This document shows positions 11,230 to 23,527 of a stretch of 64,000 bases of DNA, piece by piece. The translations under genes were made by a program, and so were the position numbers. This DNA is from Chondrus crispus (Eukaryota; Rhodophyta; Florideophyceae; Gigartinales; Gigartinaceae), in NCBI RefSeq assembly GCF_000350225.1, contig NW_005178764.1, positions 170,993-234,992 of the forward strand. The letters run 5' to 3'. Under the pieces are notes generated by a model that worked only from the letters and a program-made list of their open reading frames with translations, was not told the DNA's origin and searched no databases. Numbering within the stretch: the stretch's first letter is position 1; the number at the start of each line of letters is the position of its first letter.

Positions 11230-13056
11230 CACTAACCTCGACCCGCCCCTATTTGTCCCCGGCGGGGGAGGGGAATGTTTACCGATATTATTCCCCTCAA
11301 CTCCGCACAAGCGCACCGCGACACCCGTAAGCTCGGTGCGAAAGGACGAAGACGCTGAAGCAACCGTGAGCCCAGCGCACATGGAGGAAGGCACTGTGGC
11401 AACCGTGAGCCAAGTGCCTAACAAGAAGCGCATCGAACGCGCCAGCGGCCCGACCCAGGGGGACCCGGGGCCGCCAGAAGAATTCAAGCCGCGTACGAAC
11501 GCGACTTGTGGCGGGGACGCGGAAGAGAAGTCGAAACCGCCGCCGGCGGCCCAGGCGGAACGATCTCGCCGAGCCGGGCACGCCAAAGATGGTCGACGGC
11601 TTCATTTGCCTTATGACGTCGAAGATTTACAACGTCTTCGGCTCGATAGCCACGGAGGGAAATGCCTTCAAGCCCCGCACGATCGCCGTTGATACGTGCT
11701 CGGGGTACAATCTGGTGAGGAAGGCGGACCTTCCTCCCGATTGGTCGCGGTACGTCATCCGCGACGCGCCACTGCCCCGATTGGCAGGCGCAAATAGAAA
11801 CCGCTTAAGCTCTCGGCCGTCGTACGCCTGGCCGTGCGGTTGAGGAACACGACGTTCCGAATTCCATTCGTCGTGGCGGACCAGCTCGCCGTGCCGGTCC
11901 TCCTTGGTACGGCCTTCATCGATACACACGTACGACGTATCGATATAGAAGCTCAACGGTTGGAGCTCCGCCAAGGTGGCTCCGTTGCCATCGTCGACGG
12001 GAAAGGGGAGCCGACTCTCCCAACCAGGCGGCACGGACGTCAGACAAGCCGGGCTGACGCACGCGACGAAGCCCCGCAGGCGATCCTAATCTCCCGCTGG
12101 GTTACCTGCGAGGTCGCAGGCCCGTGTGCGCGTTACTAAGACGGGGAGGGGACTCGTGTTTCTAGAGCCGAAGCCGTCACTCCAACACCGACATGGAGTG
12201 AGGCTGACGAACGGCATCGTCGACGTCCTGCCGAACCAGACCTTCGACGTCATCGTCGCGAACTTTTGGCGACAGGAAAGGCGGCTTCCGAAGCACACCG
12301 TCGTGGGATATGCGAAGCGCAACCCCTCGTGATCTTGACTCCCGAACGTCGCATCGCCGAGGGGATCGCGCACGCGCTACACCTCACCGACTTGACCGAT
12401 CAAGTCGGAACGGCAGGAGCTGGTCGACCAGGCTCCGCCCAGAGGGCAACCGTTTAGAAGAGAGGAGCCGGTACGGACGGCCGACCGGCGAAGTGCCCGC
12501 CGCCGGAAGAGGGCACTGCACCCGCCTCTGAAAAGGATCCCGAAAATCCGCCAGAGGATCGGGAAAAAGAAATCGACTTGTCATACATCAATGATGACAA
12601 GTTCCGGGGCCACGTGTTCGAGATGCTCCGTAAGCACTCGAGTCTGTGGAGCGATGCGCTCGGAACGATCCGAGCGACCGAACACCACATTCTCCTCGAA
12701 CCGGGTACGAAGCCGATACGTTCAATGCCCTACCGAAAGGGGCCGGGTATGCGTGAGATGCTCGCCAAGGAAGTCAACAAAATGTTGAACGCAGAGGTAA
12801 TCGAACCCGCGAGCTCCGAGTGGGCGTCCCCGGTGGTGCTCGTCCCGAAGAAAGACGGCTCTTTTCGGTTCTGCGTGGACTACCGGCGTCTCAACGCAAA
12901 GACGGCAGCGGATTCGTATTCGCTGCCCCGGATGGACGACTGCATCGATTTGCTCGGAGATGCGGCCGTCTTTACGACGTTGGACTGCAATTCCGGTTAT
13001 TGGCAGATCCCCGTCGCTCCGGAAGACCGGGACAAGACCACGTTCACTGCGCATAT
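11230..13056 (+). pseudogene. Pol of Gypsy-1, protease and first part of RT
   Basis: Fragments in alternating frames match the Gypsy-2 Pol. The protease-like region carries AVDTCSGYN at about 11690, and the RT starts with a long open piece from 12578. That piece includes SSEWASPVVLVPKKDGS, FRFCVDYRRLNAKTAADSY and TTLDCNSGYWQIP, the usual RT fingers and palm A. Frameshifts occur near 11800 and 12110, with stops near 12330 and 12456. The RT is cut at 13056 by a solo LTR and resumes at 13675 after the CATAT duplication. Confidence 0.85.
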
Positions 13057-13674
13057 TGTAGTATAATCACAAAAGAATTAGATTAGAAATTGGATCCGGC
13101 TCTGTAAGGCACGAACCTTACAGACAGCCGATACCACACGTGTGTGGGGGCACGCGCCCCCACGTGTACTATACGTGTACGACACGTATACAGTCAGCCC
13201 TGTCGGCTGACAGGGCCGACTACAGTAGTGCCGCATAGTACAGTACGTACTGTACTAAGTTACGATAGACTAATTGTACATTAAATAACGGAGCAGACCG
13301 GCGGCGAAGGGGGGACAAGCACGGACTTGTTCACGACCTACTGCCTAGGTCTGACTCCCAGCTTATCCTGAAGAAGCTTCCGTTAGCTACCTTAAGGCGA
13401 GACCGAGCGCGGGTAGAGGACGCGCGAGCACGTGAGCGAGCCTAGATCCACCTCCGCCCGTCAGCGCTGGAACGTAACCCAGCGCTGCTCCGGAGCGTCG
13501 AGGCGTAGATCGGCCCGCGCGTGTGCGCGTCCTCCCCCCGATCCCGCTCTACCACGCTACCCAGGCCTGTGCTCCGGTTTCGCTATCTGGTCCGACTTCC
13601 CCGGTCTTCTCGTACGTACGGGTCTTCCAGAACTAAGCATACACCCCTATCCGTTTAGGGGTGTTTATGCTACA
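13057..13674 (+). repeat. Solo LTR (618 bp) inside Gypsy-1 RT
   Basis: Termini are TGTAG and CTACA, and CATAT flanks it exactly on both sides (13052-13056 and 13675-13679). There is no internal region, so a full element inserted and then lost one LTR plus its body by recombination between LTRs. It is related to, but clearly distinct from, the LTRs of Gypsy-1 and Gypsy-2, so it represents a third subfamily. A TATA-like motif and paired palindromes recur. Confidence 0.93.
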
Positions 13675-13763
13675 CATATGGGAACGTTTCGCCATTTGGG
13701 TATGCCGTTCGGGCTAAAAGGGGCACCGGCCACCTTCCAACGTGCCCTCGACATCATCCTATC
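13675..13763 (+). pseudogene. Gypsy-1 RT fragment between two insertions
   Basis: This stretch of under 90 bp encodes GTFRHLGMPFGLKGAPATF and QRALDIIL, the RT palm just before the catalytic YLDD. It joins the RT fragment ending at 13056 on one side and the YLDD-containing fragment starting at 23717 on the other. It is the only piece of Gypsy-1 left between the solo LTR and Gypsy-2. Confidence 0.93.
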
Positions 13764-14462
13764 TGTAGCATAACCCCCCCTGGGGCTTTATATTAGATTA
13801 GATCAAGAACTAGATCAGCTACTGTAGAGCCTCGAGCTCTACAGTACAACTGCGCGTGTCCACGTGTACACCACGGGGACAGGGGACACGCGCATACACG
13901 TGCACACGTGTACAGCGCGCGAACGAAGCGCGTACGCACCACGAGTAATACGTGTACTGTCAGCCTCGACATAGCTGACAGTATTACAGTGCAGGCCGAC
14001 CTGCACTACCGTAGCCCACTACAGTACCTCGGTACTGTAGTGTTATGATAGATTGTTTTGTATATTAAATATGGAGCGGACCGACGGCGGCGGAAGGGGA
14101 CAAGCACGGACTGGTCCTCAACCGACCGCCAAGGTCAGTCCACCCAGCTTATTCTAAACGTCGCCTTCGCTCTTCGCGCGCGTTTAGTCGGAGCCGAGCC
14201 GGAGTGGACGCGCAGCACGCGAGCGAGCACGGAACCGTCTCCGCCCGTCAGCACTGGTACGTCACCCAGTGCTGCTCCCGGGCGTTGAGGCGTCGATCCG
14301 CTCGTGCGTGCGCGCGTCCCTGCTCGCTCCCGCTCTACCACCGCTACCCAGGCCCGAGCCCGGTTCCGTAGCTGGTTGACCCGCTTCACCCCTTCTCCGA
14401 TCCGGGGTCTACAGGTCGAACTGCGCATACACCTCCAGTCGTCTGGGGGTGTTTATGCTACA
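13764..14462 (+). repeat. 5' LTR of Gypsy-2 (699 bp)
   Basis: It starts TGTAGCATA and ends TATGCTACA, giving inverted termini. As in the other LTRs, a CTGTAGAG/CTCTACAG palindrome, CACGTG-containing repeats, and a CAGGCCGACCTG palindrome precede a TATGATAG box at about 14043. The LTR is about 90 bp longer than that of Gypsy-1, mainly in the CACGTG-rich block. Confidence 0.93.
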
Positions 14463-14463
14463 G

Positions 14464-14476
14464 TGGTCTCCCGACC
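14464..14476 (+). other. Primer-binding site candidate of Gypsy-2
   Basis: TGGTCTCCCGACC begins one base after the LTR. It starts with TGG, the complement of the tRNA CCA end, as expected for a tRNA primer. Gypsy-1 has TGATCTCCCGACC at the same place, with one mismatch in the TGG. The tRNA species was not identified. Confidence 0.6.
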
Positions 14477-14538
14477 TAGAATACCCCGAGATCTTTCGGA
14501 GAAGACTTTCTTTTTCCTCCGCGTCCGTACGCGTTGAG

Positions 14539-17109
14539 ATGAGTCAAGAATACGCCACCTCGATCCGGTTCGAACCGGCGGATCCGAGGGCGGCCGCCAT
14601 GCACGCACCATCACCGCCGTTCGGCGACGGCGACGCTGGTCTCCGAGACCGCGAACCGTCGCCTAAGTCCCCCGAAGGACAAGCGGCTGCGATGTTCGAT
14701 CGCATAGCTGACGACATCGAGGAAGTCCGTACTTCACTCCGTATAGACGTGACGGACGCCGTCTACTCGCGATGTATGGACGAGCTCCACTCCCTACGTG
14801 AAGGGAGGTTCGATCGAGTCAGCCAGTCCTTGGAGAATCTCGGAGCACTAGTCGACGAGTTACACTCGCGACTGGTGCTCGTCGAAGACTCACGCCTCGC
14901 ACAGCCCGTACTGCACGGGCAACGTCGCCCCACGAGGCCGACCTCGACGAGACGTCCCGACGATCGACCGTCCCCGTCAGCAGAGCAGTTGGGTGCGTTT
15001 GCGCACCTCTCCGCCGAGCTCAACGCTACGCGACAGCGTGCTCGTGACATGCAACGGACCATGGCCGCAAGGCTGCCCGGTGCCCCCACGAGAGGGCCCG
15101 GTGGTGCCGTACCTCTGAGCGCCGTTGCTCCGGAACGTTGGCGTCCGACTGGCGCCGATGCCAGTCGGACTGCGGAAGAAAACCGTCCCCCGATGGGCGC
15201 GAATCTTGCGTCCCAGACCCAAGCATTGCCGCCTATCCCCGTAAGTAGGCGGCAGATGGACCGCGTATCGTACGCGGACGAACAGGACCGTGAAGGAGCC
15301 GCCCGCGGATCCGGAGAACCGATGTTCTCCGTCGATCCCCGCTGGGGCGGCTACCCGCCGGCGAGTTATGCCGAGCATCCAGGTCCGGTAGACGTCCATA
15401 CGCTACAGGTTACCTCCTTCGGCACGCTAGGTCCCGCCGAGCCCGGGCTCGAGCCGGTGCATACGATGATCCAAGAGTTCAGCGCCGTCGCTGACTATCG
15501 TATGTACCGCTTGGATAACACCTCGAGGCTCGTCACCTCGGGTGACGCGGGACGGATCGCGAAGTACGTCCAACGCTGCCGTGGGATCCGTCCCACGATG
15601 AGGAGCTTTGACGGTACGGACCCGATCCAGCTCCTACCGTTCTTGAAGGATATTCGGATAACCTTCAACTCGCAACACCTGACCGAAGGTGTTGCCGTGA
15701 GAGTCCTCGCGCACTTCTTAGAGCGCGACACGGAGCGCCTGTATACGAGTTATACGATGCGTGGCCTCCGCGCCGGCCAACTACACGACGACGTGAGTTG
15801 GCCGGGACTCGTGAACCAGTTCCTGAAACGCTACCTAACCGACGACGTGTTAGGTGAAGCGTACGACGCTGTCGCCACGGCGCGACAGCAATCTCATGAA
15901 ACGGAGAGCACGTTCGCGGACCGGCTCGAAACAGCCGCGTTCCGGTGCACGGCAGTGTTCTCCGAACAGTCCCTCGCGCACTACTTCGTGCGGGGACTCG
16001 CTCCTGCGACCCGTGCTTCAGTTTCCGAGACAGTGCAGCGGCTGCCGAGCCGCCAGAAGACCGATCTTCCGACCATCCGCCGTATCGCAACGGCAGAAGA
16101 AACCACTTACCGCGCTCGACGCGGTTTACCTCTGCCGGATTCGAAACCGGCAGGGAGGGCTGGCAGGACTACGAAGTCCGCCGCAACAAGTTCGCCCGCC
16201 TCTACCCTCCATGTCGGGGAGGATGAGTGGCAGGCCGACCCTGTCCTCATTACGCAAGGAGCAGGGCCTGTAGGAGCTCGACCCCTTTCACCGATGTCGA
16301 CCGGAACGACGTCGAGCTTCGCAACCGCGTTCGCGGCCACTCCAAGAGCACCCAGGGGTACGGACCCCTGGGTCGCTGAGCTCGACATCTCAAACCGAGA
16401 TACCGGAGGTGAAGCCCCTCGCGTGCCCCTCCTCACCGATGAGAAGGCGCGTCACGCGGCGACCTTCGCCTCAACGGACAGCAGCGCGTACGTGTGCTGG
16501 CTATGTCGTACGTACGGACACGCCATGTACGCCTGCCCGTTCCTGTCGCCGGAACAACGAATGTTCACGGCGTACAGGAACTACCGCTACCAGATGGAGA
16601 CGCGCCTCGGGGCGCGCAATCTACTCCCGCAAGCGGTTGGCGAGGGTCGTCCCCCGCGTCAAGGTTTCCCGAATCGGTCGGGTGGGGGCGCTCGCTTCGC
16701 CTCCCGTGGAGGCGGGTATCGTCGTACCGAACTCGATCGTCGGGATCGGCCCGATTACCGCCAGGCCGACACAAGGTACCCCCGCCAAGGAGGGAGAGGG
16801 GACCGAGACCGTTCTCGGTTACCCCAACCGGTACAGAATGCGATAATGTACCTGCAAGACTGGATAGAGGATCCGTACCCCCTACCCACGGAGGGTCACG
16901 AAGGAGAGCCGACTCGTTTCGTTCCCCATACCCTGCGACGACTGGAAGCCGCAGGTCAAGGCCCGGAAGTACCCGAGTACTTCGCCAAGGCGGCCGAGCC
17001 GCAGGGGAGGAATAGTCCCGACCCACGCGGCCGGCTACCCGGAGAAGACCTGGCCGTCGATAGCCAGGGGGGTAGCTCCGATAGCACCGGTAGTTCGAAA
17101 AAAGAGTAA
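14539..17109 (+). CDS. Gag of Gypsy-2, intact
   Basis: This 856-residue Gag starts at ATG 14539 (MSQEYATSIR), which is homologous to the Gypsy-1 start; in-frame sequence upstream is non-ATG leader. Residues about 1-330 are low-complexity, rich in Arg, Pro and Gly. Residues about 400-560 form the retrotransposon Gag/capsid-like helical domain, including FLKRYLTDDVLGEAYDAV and FADRLETAAFRC. A CCHC knuckle (CWLCRTYGHAMYAC) lies at about residue 652, followed by an Arg/Gly-rich nucleic-acid-binding tail. It would assemble into RNA-containing particles. The C-terminal codons form an A6 run ahead of a hairpin, which may direct -1 frameshifting into Pol. It is long for a Gag. Confidence 0.93.
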   Translation: MSQEYATSIRFEPADPRAAAMHAPSPPFGDGDAGLRDREPSPKSPEGQAAAMFDRIADDIEEVRTSLRIDVTDAVYSRCMDELHSLREGRFDRVSQSLENLGALVDELHSRLVLVEDSRLAQPVLHGQRRPTRPTSTRRPDDRPSPSAEQLGAFAHLSAELNATRQRARDMQRTMAARLPGAPTRGPGGAVPLSAVAPERWRPTGADASRTAEENRPPMGANLASQTQALPPIPVSRRQMDRVSYADEQDREGAARGSGEPMFSVDPRWGGYPPASYAEHPGPVDVHTLQVTSFGTLGPAEPGLEPVHTMIQEFSAVADYRMYRLDNTSRLVTSGDAGRIAKYVQRCRGIRPTMRSFDGTDPIQLLPFLKDIRITFNSQHLTEGVAVRVLAHFLERDTERLYTSYTMRGLRAGQLHDDVSWPGLVNQFLKRYLTDDVLGEAYDAVATARQQSHETESTFADRLETAAFRCTAVFSEQSLAHYFVRGLAPATRASVSETVQRLPSRQKTDLPTIRRIATAEETTYRARRGLPLPDSKPAGRAGRTTKSAATSSPASTLHVGEDEWQADPVLITQGAGPVGARPLSPMSTGTTSSFATAFAATPRAPRGTDPWVAELDISNRDTGGEAPRVPLLTDEKARHAATFASTDSSAYVCWLCRTYGHAMYACPFLSPEQRMFTAYRNYRYQMETRLGARNLLPQAVGEGRPPRQGFPNRSGGGARFASRGGGYRRTELDRRDRPDYRQADTRYPRQGGRGDRDRSRLPQPVQNAIMYLQDWIEDPYPLPTEGHEGEPTRFVPHTLRRLEAAGQGPEVPEYFAKAAEPQGRNSPDPRGRLPGEDLAVDSQGGSSDSTGSSKKE

Positions 17110-17146
17110 AGACGGTTACGTACACGCGGTCGCGTGAGCCGTCTTT
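17096..17146 (+). promoter_or_regulatory. Candidate -1 frameshift signal of Gypsy-2
   Basis: Gag ends TCG AAA AAA GAG TAA. Pol lies in the -1 frame, and I find that frame open from at least 17100 through the Pol ATG at 17250. A stem of 17108-17115 (AAAGACGG) with 17139-17146 (CCGTCTTT) starts about five bases after the A-run. The slip site is not a canonical heptamer, because the base before AAA AAA is G. The matching hairpin in Gypsy-1 supports function. Confidence 0.6.
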
Positions 17147-17249
17147 TCCCTATGAACTAGACCGGTCCCCGCGTGCTGGCCAAGGACACGGGGGGTATTG
17201 TCCGATAATACATCCCCCGCTATCGGAGGCGAGCACGGGGACTCCAGCA

Positions 17250-20200
17250 ATGTCGACATTGCCGGAGAAACCCAACGCCGGGGCCCACGTAGACCCGATG
17301 TTGGAAGAAGGCAACACCAGGACACCCGGAGTCCCAGTGAAGCGCAACGAGCGAGACGCGGTTCACGTCGACCGACACGAGTCGGTCGACCTTCTGACGC
17401 CCGTGAGCTCAAGGTCGCCGACGAAATGTCCGCCTCGTACGGACTCCAGCACTTGGACGGGCGTCACTGAGACGCGAACGTCCCCCGACTCGAGCCGAAG
17501 GAAACGCAAGAGGGGCCAACGCCGAAGTCGAAAGCCCCGGCGGAACGACCTCACCGATAAGGTCGCGCCCAAGGTGGTCGATGGCCTCGTATGCCTCATG
17601 ACGTCGAAAATATATAACGTCTTGGGCTCCGTGGCCACCGAAGGCAACGCGTTTAAGCCCCACACGATCGCCGTAGACACGTGCTCGGGCTACAACTTGG
17701 TGAGGAAGGCCGACCTCCCTCCCGACTGGGCCCGCTACGTAATACGGGACGCGCGATTACCACGCCTGGCTGGCGCGAACAGTAACCCGCTTCGACTTAC
17801 GGCGGTCGTCTGCCTCGCGGTCCGGCTGCGCAATACGACGTTACGCATACCTTTCGTAGTGGCCGAACAACTCGCTGTTCCCGTTCTACTTGGGACCGCG
17901 TTCATTGATGCGCACGTACGCAGCATCGACATCGACGGACAGAAGCTCGAACTTCGTCACGGTGGCTCGGTAGCCATCGTCAATGGGAGGGGGGAACCGA
18001 CTTCCCCCACCAGGCGACATGGTCGCCAAACGAGTCGTCCGGAGGTACGCGAGGAGGCCCCGCAGGCGATCCGAATCGCCCGCTGGGCTACCATCCCCGC
18101 GATGTCGCAAGCCCGTGTGCGTGTGACAACCGCGGGGAGGGGTCTCGTGTTCCTGGAGCCCAAGCCCTCACTCCAACCCCGCCATGGAGTGAGGCTGACG
18201 AATGGCGTCGCGGAAGTTCTGCCGAACCAGACATTCGAAGTTATCGTTGCGAACTTCTCGCGACGGGAGAGGCGGCTTCCGAAGCACACCGTCGTGGGAT
18301 ACGCGAAGCGCAACCCCCTCGCAATCCTCACGCCCGAACGTCGAGTCGCTGAGGGGGTCGCGCACGCGTTGCACCTGACCGACTTGACCGATCAAGTCGG
18401 AGAGGCAGGAGCTGGGCGATCCAGCTCCGACGAGAAAGCAACCGGTGGGAGTGAAGAGGTTGACCCGGACGAACGGTCACCTATATCCCCACCGACGGCG
18501 GAGGGTACTGTACCCCCCCAGCAGAAGGATCCCGACAATCCACCGATGGATTGGGAAAAAGAGATTGACTTGTCATACATCGACGATGACAAGCTCAGGG
18601 GCCACGTGCTCGAGATGCTCCGTGAGCACTCGAGTCTGTGGAGCGGTGCGCTCGGAACGATCCAAGCTACGGAGCACCGCATCCCCCTCGAACCGGGAAC
18701 GAAACCGATTCGTTCTATGCCCTATCGGAAGGGCCCGGCCATGCGCGAAATGGTCGCAAAGGAGGTCAACAAGATGTTGAACGCAGGGGTTATCGAGCCC
18801 GCGAGCACCGAGTGGGCGTCCCCGGTGGTGCTCGTACCGAAGAAAGACGGCTCTCTTCGGTTCTGCGTGGACTACCGGCGCCTCAATGCGAAGACTGCAG
18901 CGGATTCGTATCGGCTGCCGCGTATGGACGACTGCATCGACTCGTTAGGAGATGCAGCCGTCTTTACGACGCTGGACTGCGATTCCGGTTATTGGCAGAT
19001 CCCGGTCGCTCCAGAGGACCGGGATAAGACTACCTTCACGACACATATGGGTACGTACCGCCATTTGCGCATGCCGTTTGGATTAAAAGGGGCACTGGCC
19101 ACCTTCCAACGTGCCCTCGATATCATACTCTCCGGAGTCCGCTGGCAAATATGCCTCGTTTATCTCGATGACGTTATCGTGTTCTTGCGTACGGACGCGG
19201 AACACGCAAGGCATCTCGATACCGTCTTGAGCTTGTTGCGGAGTGCCGGCATCTCCCTCAAGCTCAAGAAGTGCAGCTTCTTCCGTCCGAAGGTGCACTA
19301 CCTGGGGCACGTTATATCCCCAGGTAAGTTGAGCGTGGCTGATACAGCAATCGACGCCTTCAAGACGTTCACGTTCCCGAGGACGCTCACGCAGGTGCGC
19401 TCGTTCCTCGGGGCGTGTAACGTGTATCGTCGCTTTGTCAAGGGCTTCTCGAAGATTGCCCGTCCGTTAACCAATATAACGCGCAAGGACTCGGATCACG
19501 ACTTCGATAACTCAACGGAGGTTCAGCTTCAGGCTTTCGAGAGCCTGAAGGCGGCGATGATCTCCCCGCCGATCCTCGCACTACCACGGTACGGCCGACC
19601 GTACCTGTTGGACACTGACGCCAGTGCATATCAGCTCGGGTGCACCCTCCTACAGGAGCACGACGAGCCAAACGATTGGCGCCCCGTTGGGTACTGGTCG
19701 TACTCGCTAAGCGATAGCGAACGAAACTACAGCGCTACGGAGCGTGAGTGCTTCGCCGTGGTGTGGGCCGTCCGCACACTGCGGCCGTACATCGAAGGAA
19801 CCAAGTTCACCGTCCGGACGGATCACCACGCCCTCCGATGGCTCATGTCGCTCACGGAGAGCTCGGGAAGACTCACCCGGTGGCGGCTACGTCCGGTTGA
19901 ATACGATTTCACCATTCAGTACCGCCTCGGGCGCGTGCATCAGGTGCCCGATGCCCTGTCACGCCTCGTGTCGCCTCGTGTCGCCGATGACTCTCGCCTC
20001 ACCGTCGAGGTGGATGACGACATTCCCACCTTCGACGGGGGTACGACCGTTCGAGACGTATCGAATGAGCTCGCGGACCACGCTTGTACCGCGAGCTGTG
20101 ATCATCAGGCCGTCCATGTCTTCGTAACGACACGGAACCAAGCCGAAGCCCGAACAAGGTCGGGCGTACGGACGCGCGACGAACCGCTAGGTGACGACGA

Positions 20201-21833
20201 AGCCCCCGCTCTCCAAGGACCCAATTCTTTTTGGGAGGAGAACGACGAGTTCGACGCCGCCGACATCCAGCGCGCCGAAGACCCCGAGGCTGGCGCGCTC
20301 GACTCCCCGGTCGCCCCACCGCAGGACGACCTTCCGGCCCCTCTTACGATAGAGGAGATAGCCGAGAAGCAACGCGTGGATGACTTCTGCCAAACCGTTT
20401 TGGCACGACAGTCCGAGTCTTGAGACTCTGCGTTCTTCGAGGACCACCAAGGGGTGCTCAAACGGAGACACCCCTTCGATCCTGAAACCGTACAGGTGGT
20501 GGTGCCTCGGACGCTCCGCGCCAGGCTCCTTCGCCTGTGCCACAACCCGGCCATCGCGGGGCACCCGGGCCAGAACCGTATGTACTATGCACTTCGACGC
20601 GAGTACTACTGGCCCCACCTGGCTGCAGACGTGGCAGCCACGGTGCGAGGGTGTCGGACCTGCGCGATGAACCGGGTTAAGCTGAGGAAACGTCTCAATC
20701 GATTAAGATTATTCCCAGCTACGAGACCTCTCGGGAGCCTCGCCATCGACATCTTGGGGCCGCTCCCCCAGACGAAGACAGGGAAACGATTCCTGCTCGT
20801 GATTATGGACCGCTTCAGCAAGCTGACGCAAGTCGTTGCGCTCTGCACGATAACAGCGTACAAGGTCGCAGTTGTGTTCTGCGACTCGTGGGTGTTCAAG
20901 TATGGCGTCCCTCGCACGTTGCTTTCGGACAACGGCCCTCAGTTTAATGCCAAGTTCTTCCACAGCACGTGCCGTGTTCTGAGGATAACGAATTTGTACA
21001 CTTCGGCGTACCATCCCCAGACGAACGGGCAAGTCGAGCGATATAACCGAACAATCGCCTCGATGCTGAGGAACTACGTGAGTGAACACCAGGACGACTG
21101 GGACGTGTACGTGGGGCCGCTTACGTACGCGTACAACTCCCACGTACATCGCACCACACGCACCACGCCGTTTGAGCTCGTGCTCAGCAGGCCACCGCCG
21201 GAGTTCTCTCTCGGACGTGCGGACGGCGACGGACCCCCTTCCGATAAGGGGAACCAACGTGCCGAGTTTCTCAAGACCTTGGACTCGACTATCCAGAAGG
21301 CCTACGGGGGCCTGCGTCGGACGCAGGCTCGCTACAGGCGCGACTTCGATAAGCGCATAAGACGTATTAATTCCCGGCTCCGTCCCGGAGAATACGTATA
21401 TCTGAACCCCACCGATGGGGGGAAGACATCAAACAAGCTCGCCTTCCCGGCTGTCGGACCGTACCGAGTTCCCGCGAACGACCAGCGCACTATCACGATC
21501 GATCGTGGTGGAGTTACGGAGCGCGTCTCCGCAGAACGCTGCGTCTACGCACCCCCGCCGGCGAACGTGCCAACGGCGAGCACGACTAACCCCGAGGACC
21601 TTGCCGACAAGATCAATGAAGGCACACAGTATGCTGTCGAACGGCTACTCAAGCATCGCGTCATGGAGAATGGAACTACGAAGTTCCTCACTAAGTGGGC
21701 AGACTATGACGCTCCCACATGGACAGCGCGTACCCACATCCCCGAGGAGTTGGTGTCTCGTTACGCACGAAGACTCCGAGCGCGTACAGGGAGAGACCTT
21801 ACCTCAGAAGTGAACGCGGACGTTCACTCTTGA
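17250..21833 (+). pseudogene. Pol of Gypsy-2 (PR-RT-RH-IN-chromodomain), one nonsense codon
   Basis: The frame runs from before ATG 17250 to 21833 with a single TGA at 20421-20423, between RNase H and integrase; Gypsy-1 has a sense codon there. Domains in order: a retropepsin-like motif VDTCSG at 17673-17690; RT with LDCDSGYWQI and catalytic YLDD at 19161-19172; RNase H with LDTDASAYQLG and ATERECFA; an integrase HHCC finger (HPGQNRMYY to CRTCAMN); a DDE core (IDILGPL, LLSDNGPQF, NGQVERYN); and a C-terminal chromodomain at about 21628-21760 (YAVERLLKHR, FLTKWADYD, TWTARTHIP). Chromodomain integrases of chromoviruses are known to target histone marks. Apart from the TGA the protein looks functional. 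Confidence 0.95.
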
Positions 21834-23527
21834 GGAGGGGACCCTCAACCGCTTCGTTATTGATTAACTTCCGTCTCGAATTAAACTCACCCCGCGGGCT
21901 TAGGACGAAAAGGGACGCGCGAAGGGACAGGTGTCTCCAAAGAACAGCAACGGAATCAGTCGCGAGAAGCCAAGACGTATTGGCAACCGAGAGCTCCCGT
22001 ACGCAAACCAAAGGAAGCGAGCAGCACGAGCTGCGCCATGATGGCACCTCGTCACGGACTGTGGACAATGAGCCCTCGAGCAGGGAGACGATCTCCCGGA
22101 ACGATACAGTCGCCCCGCGGTCGCCACAAGTTTCGCCTACATGGGGACAGCTGTCCTGCGCGCACCAGTTCGTACCAGCTGCGCTATACGGAAGGGGTCC
22201 GCGATCCCGAGACCCCCGCGACGACGAAGGACGCACCTCGGCACTAGATAGCAACGACAAGTACGCTGCAGACCGAGCAAGGGGAGGGAAGAGACAGTAC
22301 GAGCCGCCGTCGGCTGATACACTCGAGATCAGAGCCCCAACAAACAGTCACGGCCATACCCTAAATAAGGGAGAAAAATTAGTGGAACGCGAAATTACAC
22401 TGGGAGACAGTGCCCTTACATGACGTCCAAGCGCACGCGATACGTACAACGCGCAAGGGACGTTCGGACGGCGACGCGTGGGAAGAGTACAGCGTGTACC
22501 CACCAACCGGGACACGCTACCGGAGCCCGACCATGGAGGGGCGCGGTCCCGATGCCGCCCCCTCCAGAATTGTCAAACCGGCGAAATGCGCAGAAGTTCG
22601 ACGCACGGGGCGTCCCGAAAGCGGAGCAGGCACCAAGACCAGCAACTGGAGACGCTGCGCAAGGAAGTCATCCAGCGGTGGGTACGGCACGCGAGTAACA
22701 AACACGCCAGTCCTCGCCGCCTCCCCACCGTTGGTTCGCAAGGGGACTCGAGAACCCCACGCCGATGCAACGAACGCCAACTACGCGTGTGGAATTGGGG
22801 AGTATCGAGCTCCGCCAGGGCCATCCACACGACCATGCCGACGAGCCGCTCTGGCGATGAAAGAAGGGACGACTCCTCCCCCTTCCCCCACATGCCAAGG
22901 TATCTTATCCCTCTCCGCTCATCGTCAAGAGCACGGGTTGTGGAGACTACAGTACGGAGCGCGACGTCGCGCGGGGAAGGGGACGCGTAAGGCGGACGAC
23001 CGCACTCACCACGAGGAGCCTGCCCCCTCGCCATAACCCCGCGGACCCGAGCCCCGGCGCCAGGGGAGAGAAGACGGCGCCCTCTCCATTCTCTGGCGGA
23101 CGATTCGGGTCGTCCACCAACCGCTCTCTCACCCATCTGCCCTCGCCATCGGAGGCGAGGGGCGCGACGACAAGGACAATACCGCGCTGTGCCCTCGCCC
23201 ACGGAGGCGAAGGGCGCGATAAGAAGACATACACCGCCCGCCGCGCCCTCGCTCGAACGGCGAGGGGCGCGACCCGGAAGACAGTATCACGAGCGGTGCC
23301 CTCGTCACCGAAGGCGAGGGCCGCGATGAGAACTACAGGTCCCTCGGGCCTTGCCCTCGTTCGAGTACGCGAAAGGACGGGGGCTCACATAGAGACTACC
23401 CACGTGGGACAAGACGAATTCGCGAGGGGCCGACCCCTCGCGGTGGAGGAGATACGTGGCCATGCGATCCACGTATTCTACCTCACCGAGACTGTACGCA
23501 AACGTGCGATCGCAGGGGATGGCAGAA
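21834..23527 (+). repeat. 3' untranslated region of Gypsy-2 with GC hairpin repeats
   Basis: No conserved domain appears in any frame. At about 23135-23375, four to five units of about 60 bp each contain CCCTCGCC, a few bases, then GGCGAGGG followed by GCGCGA, so each unit can fold into a strong stem. Gypsy-1 has a longer array of the same kind. Open frames here are by-products of the high GC content. The region ends abruptly at the truncated LTR. Confidence 0.7.

Noticed and set aside
16565-17125. 186-codon minus-strand frame at the gag end of Gypsy-2
   Set aside because: Antisense shadow of an intact gag with a clear CCHC knuckle on the plus strand.
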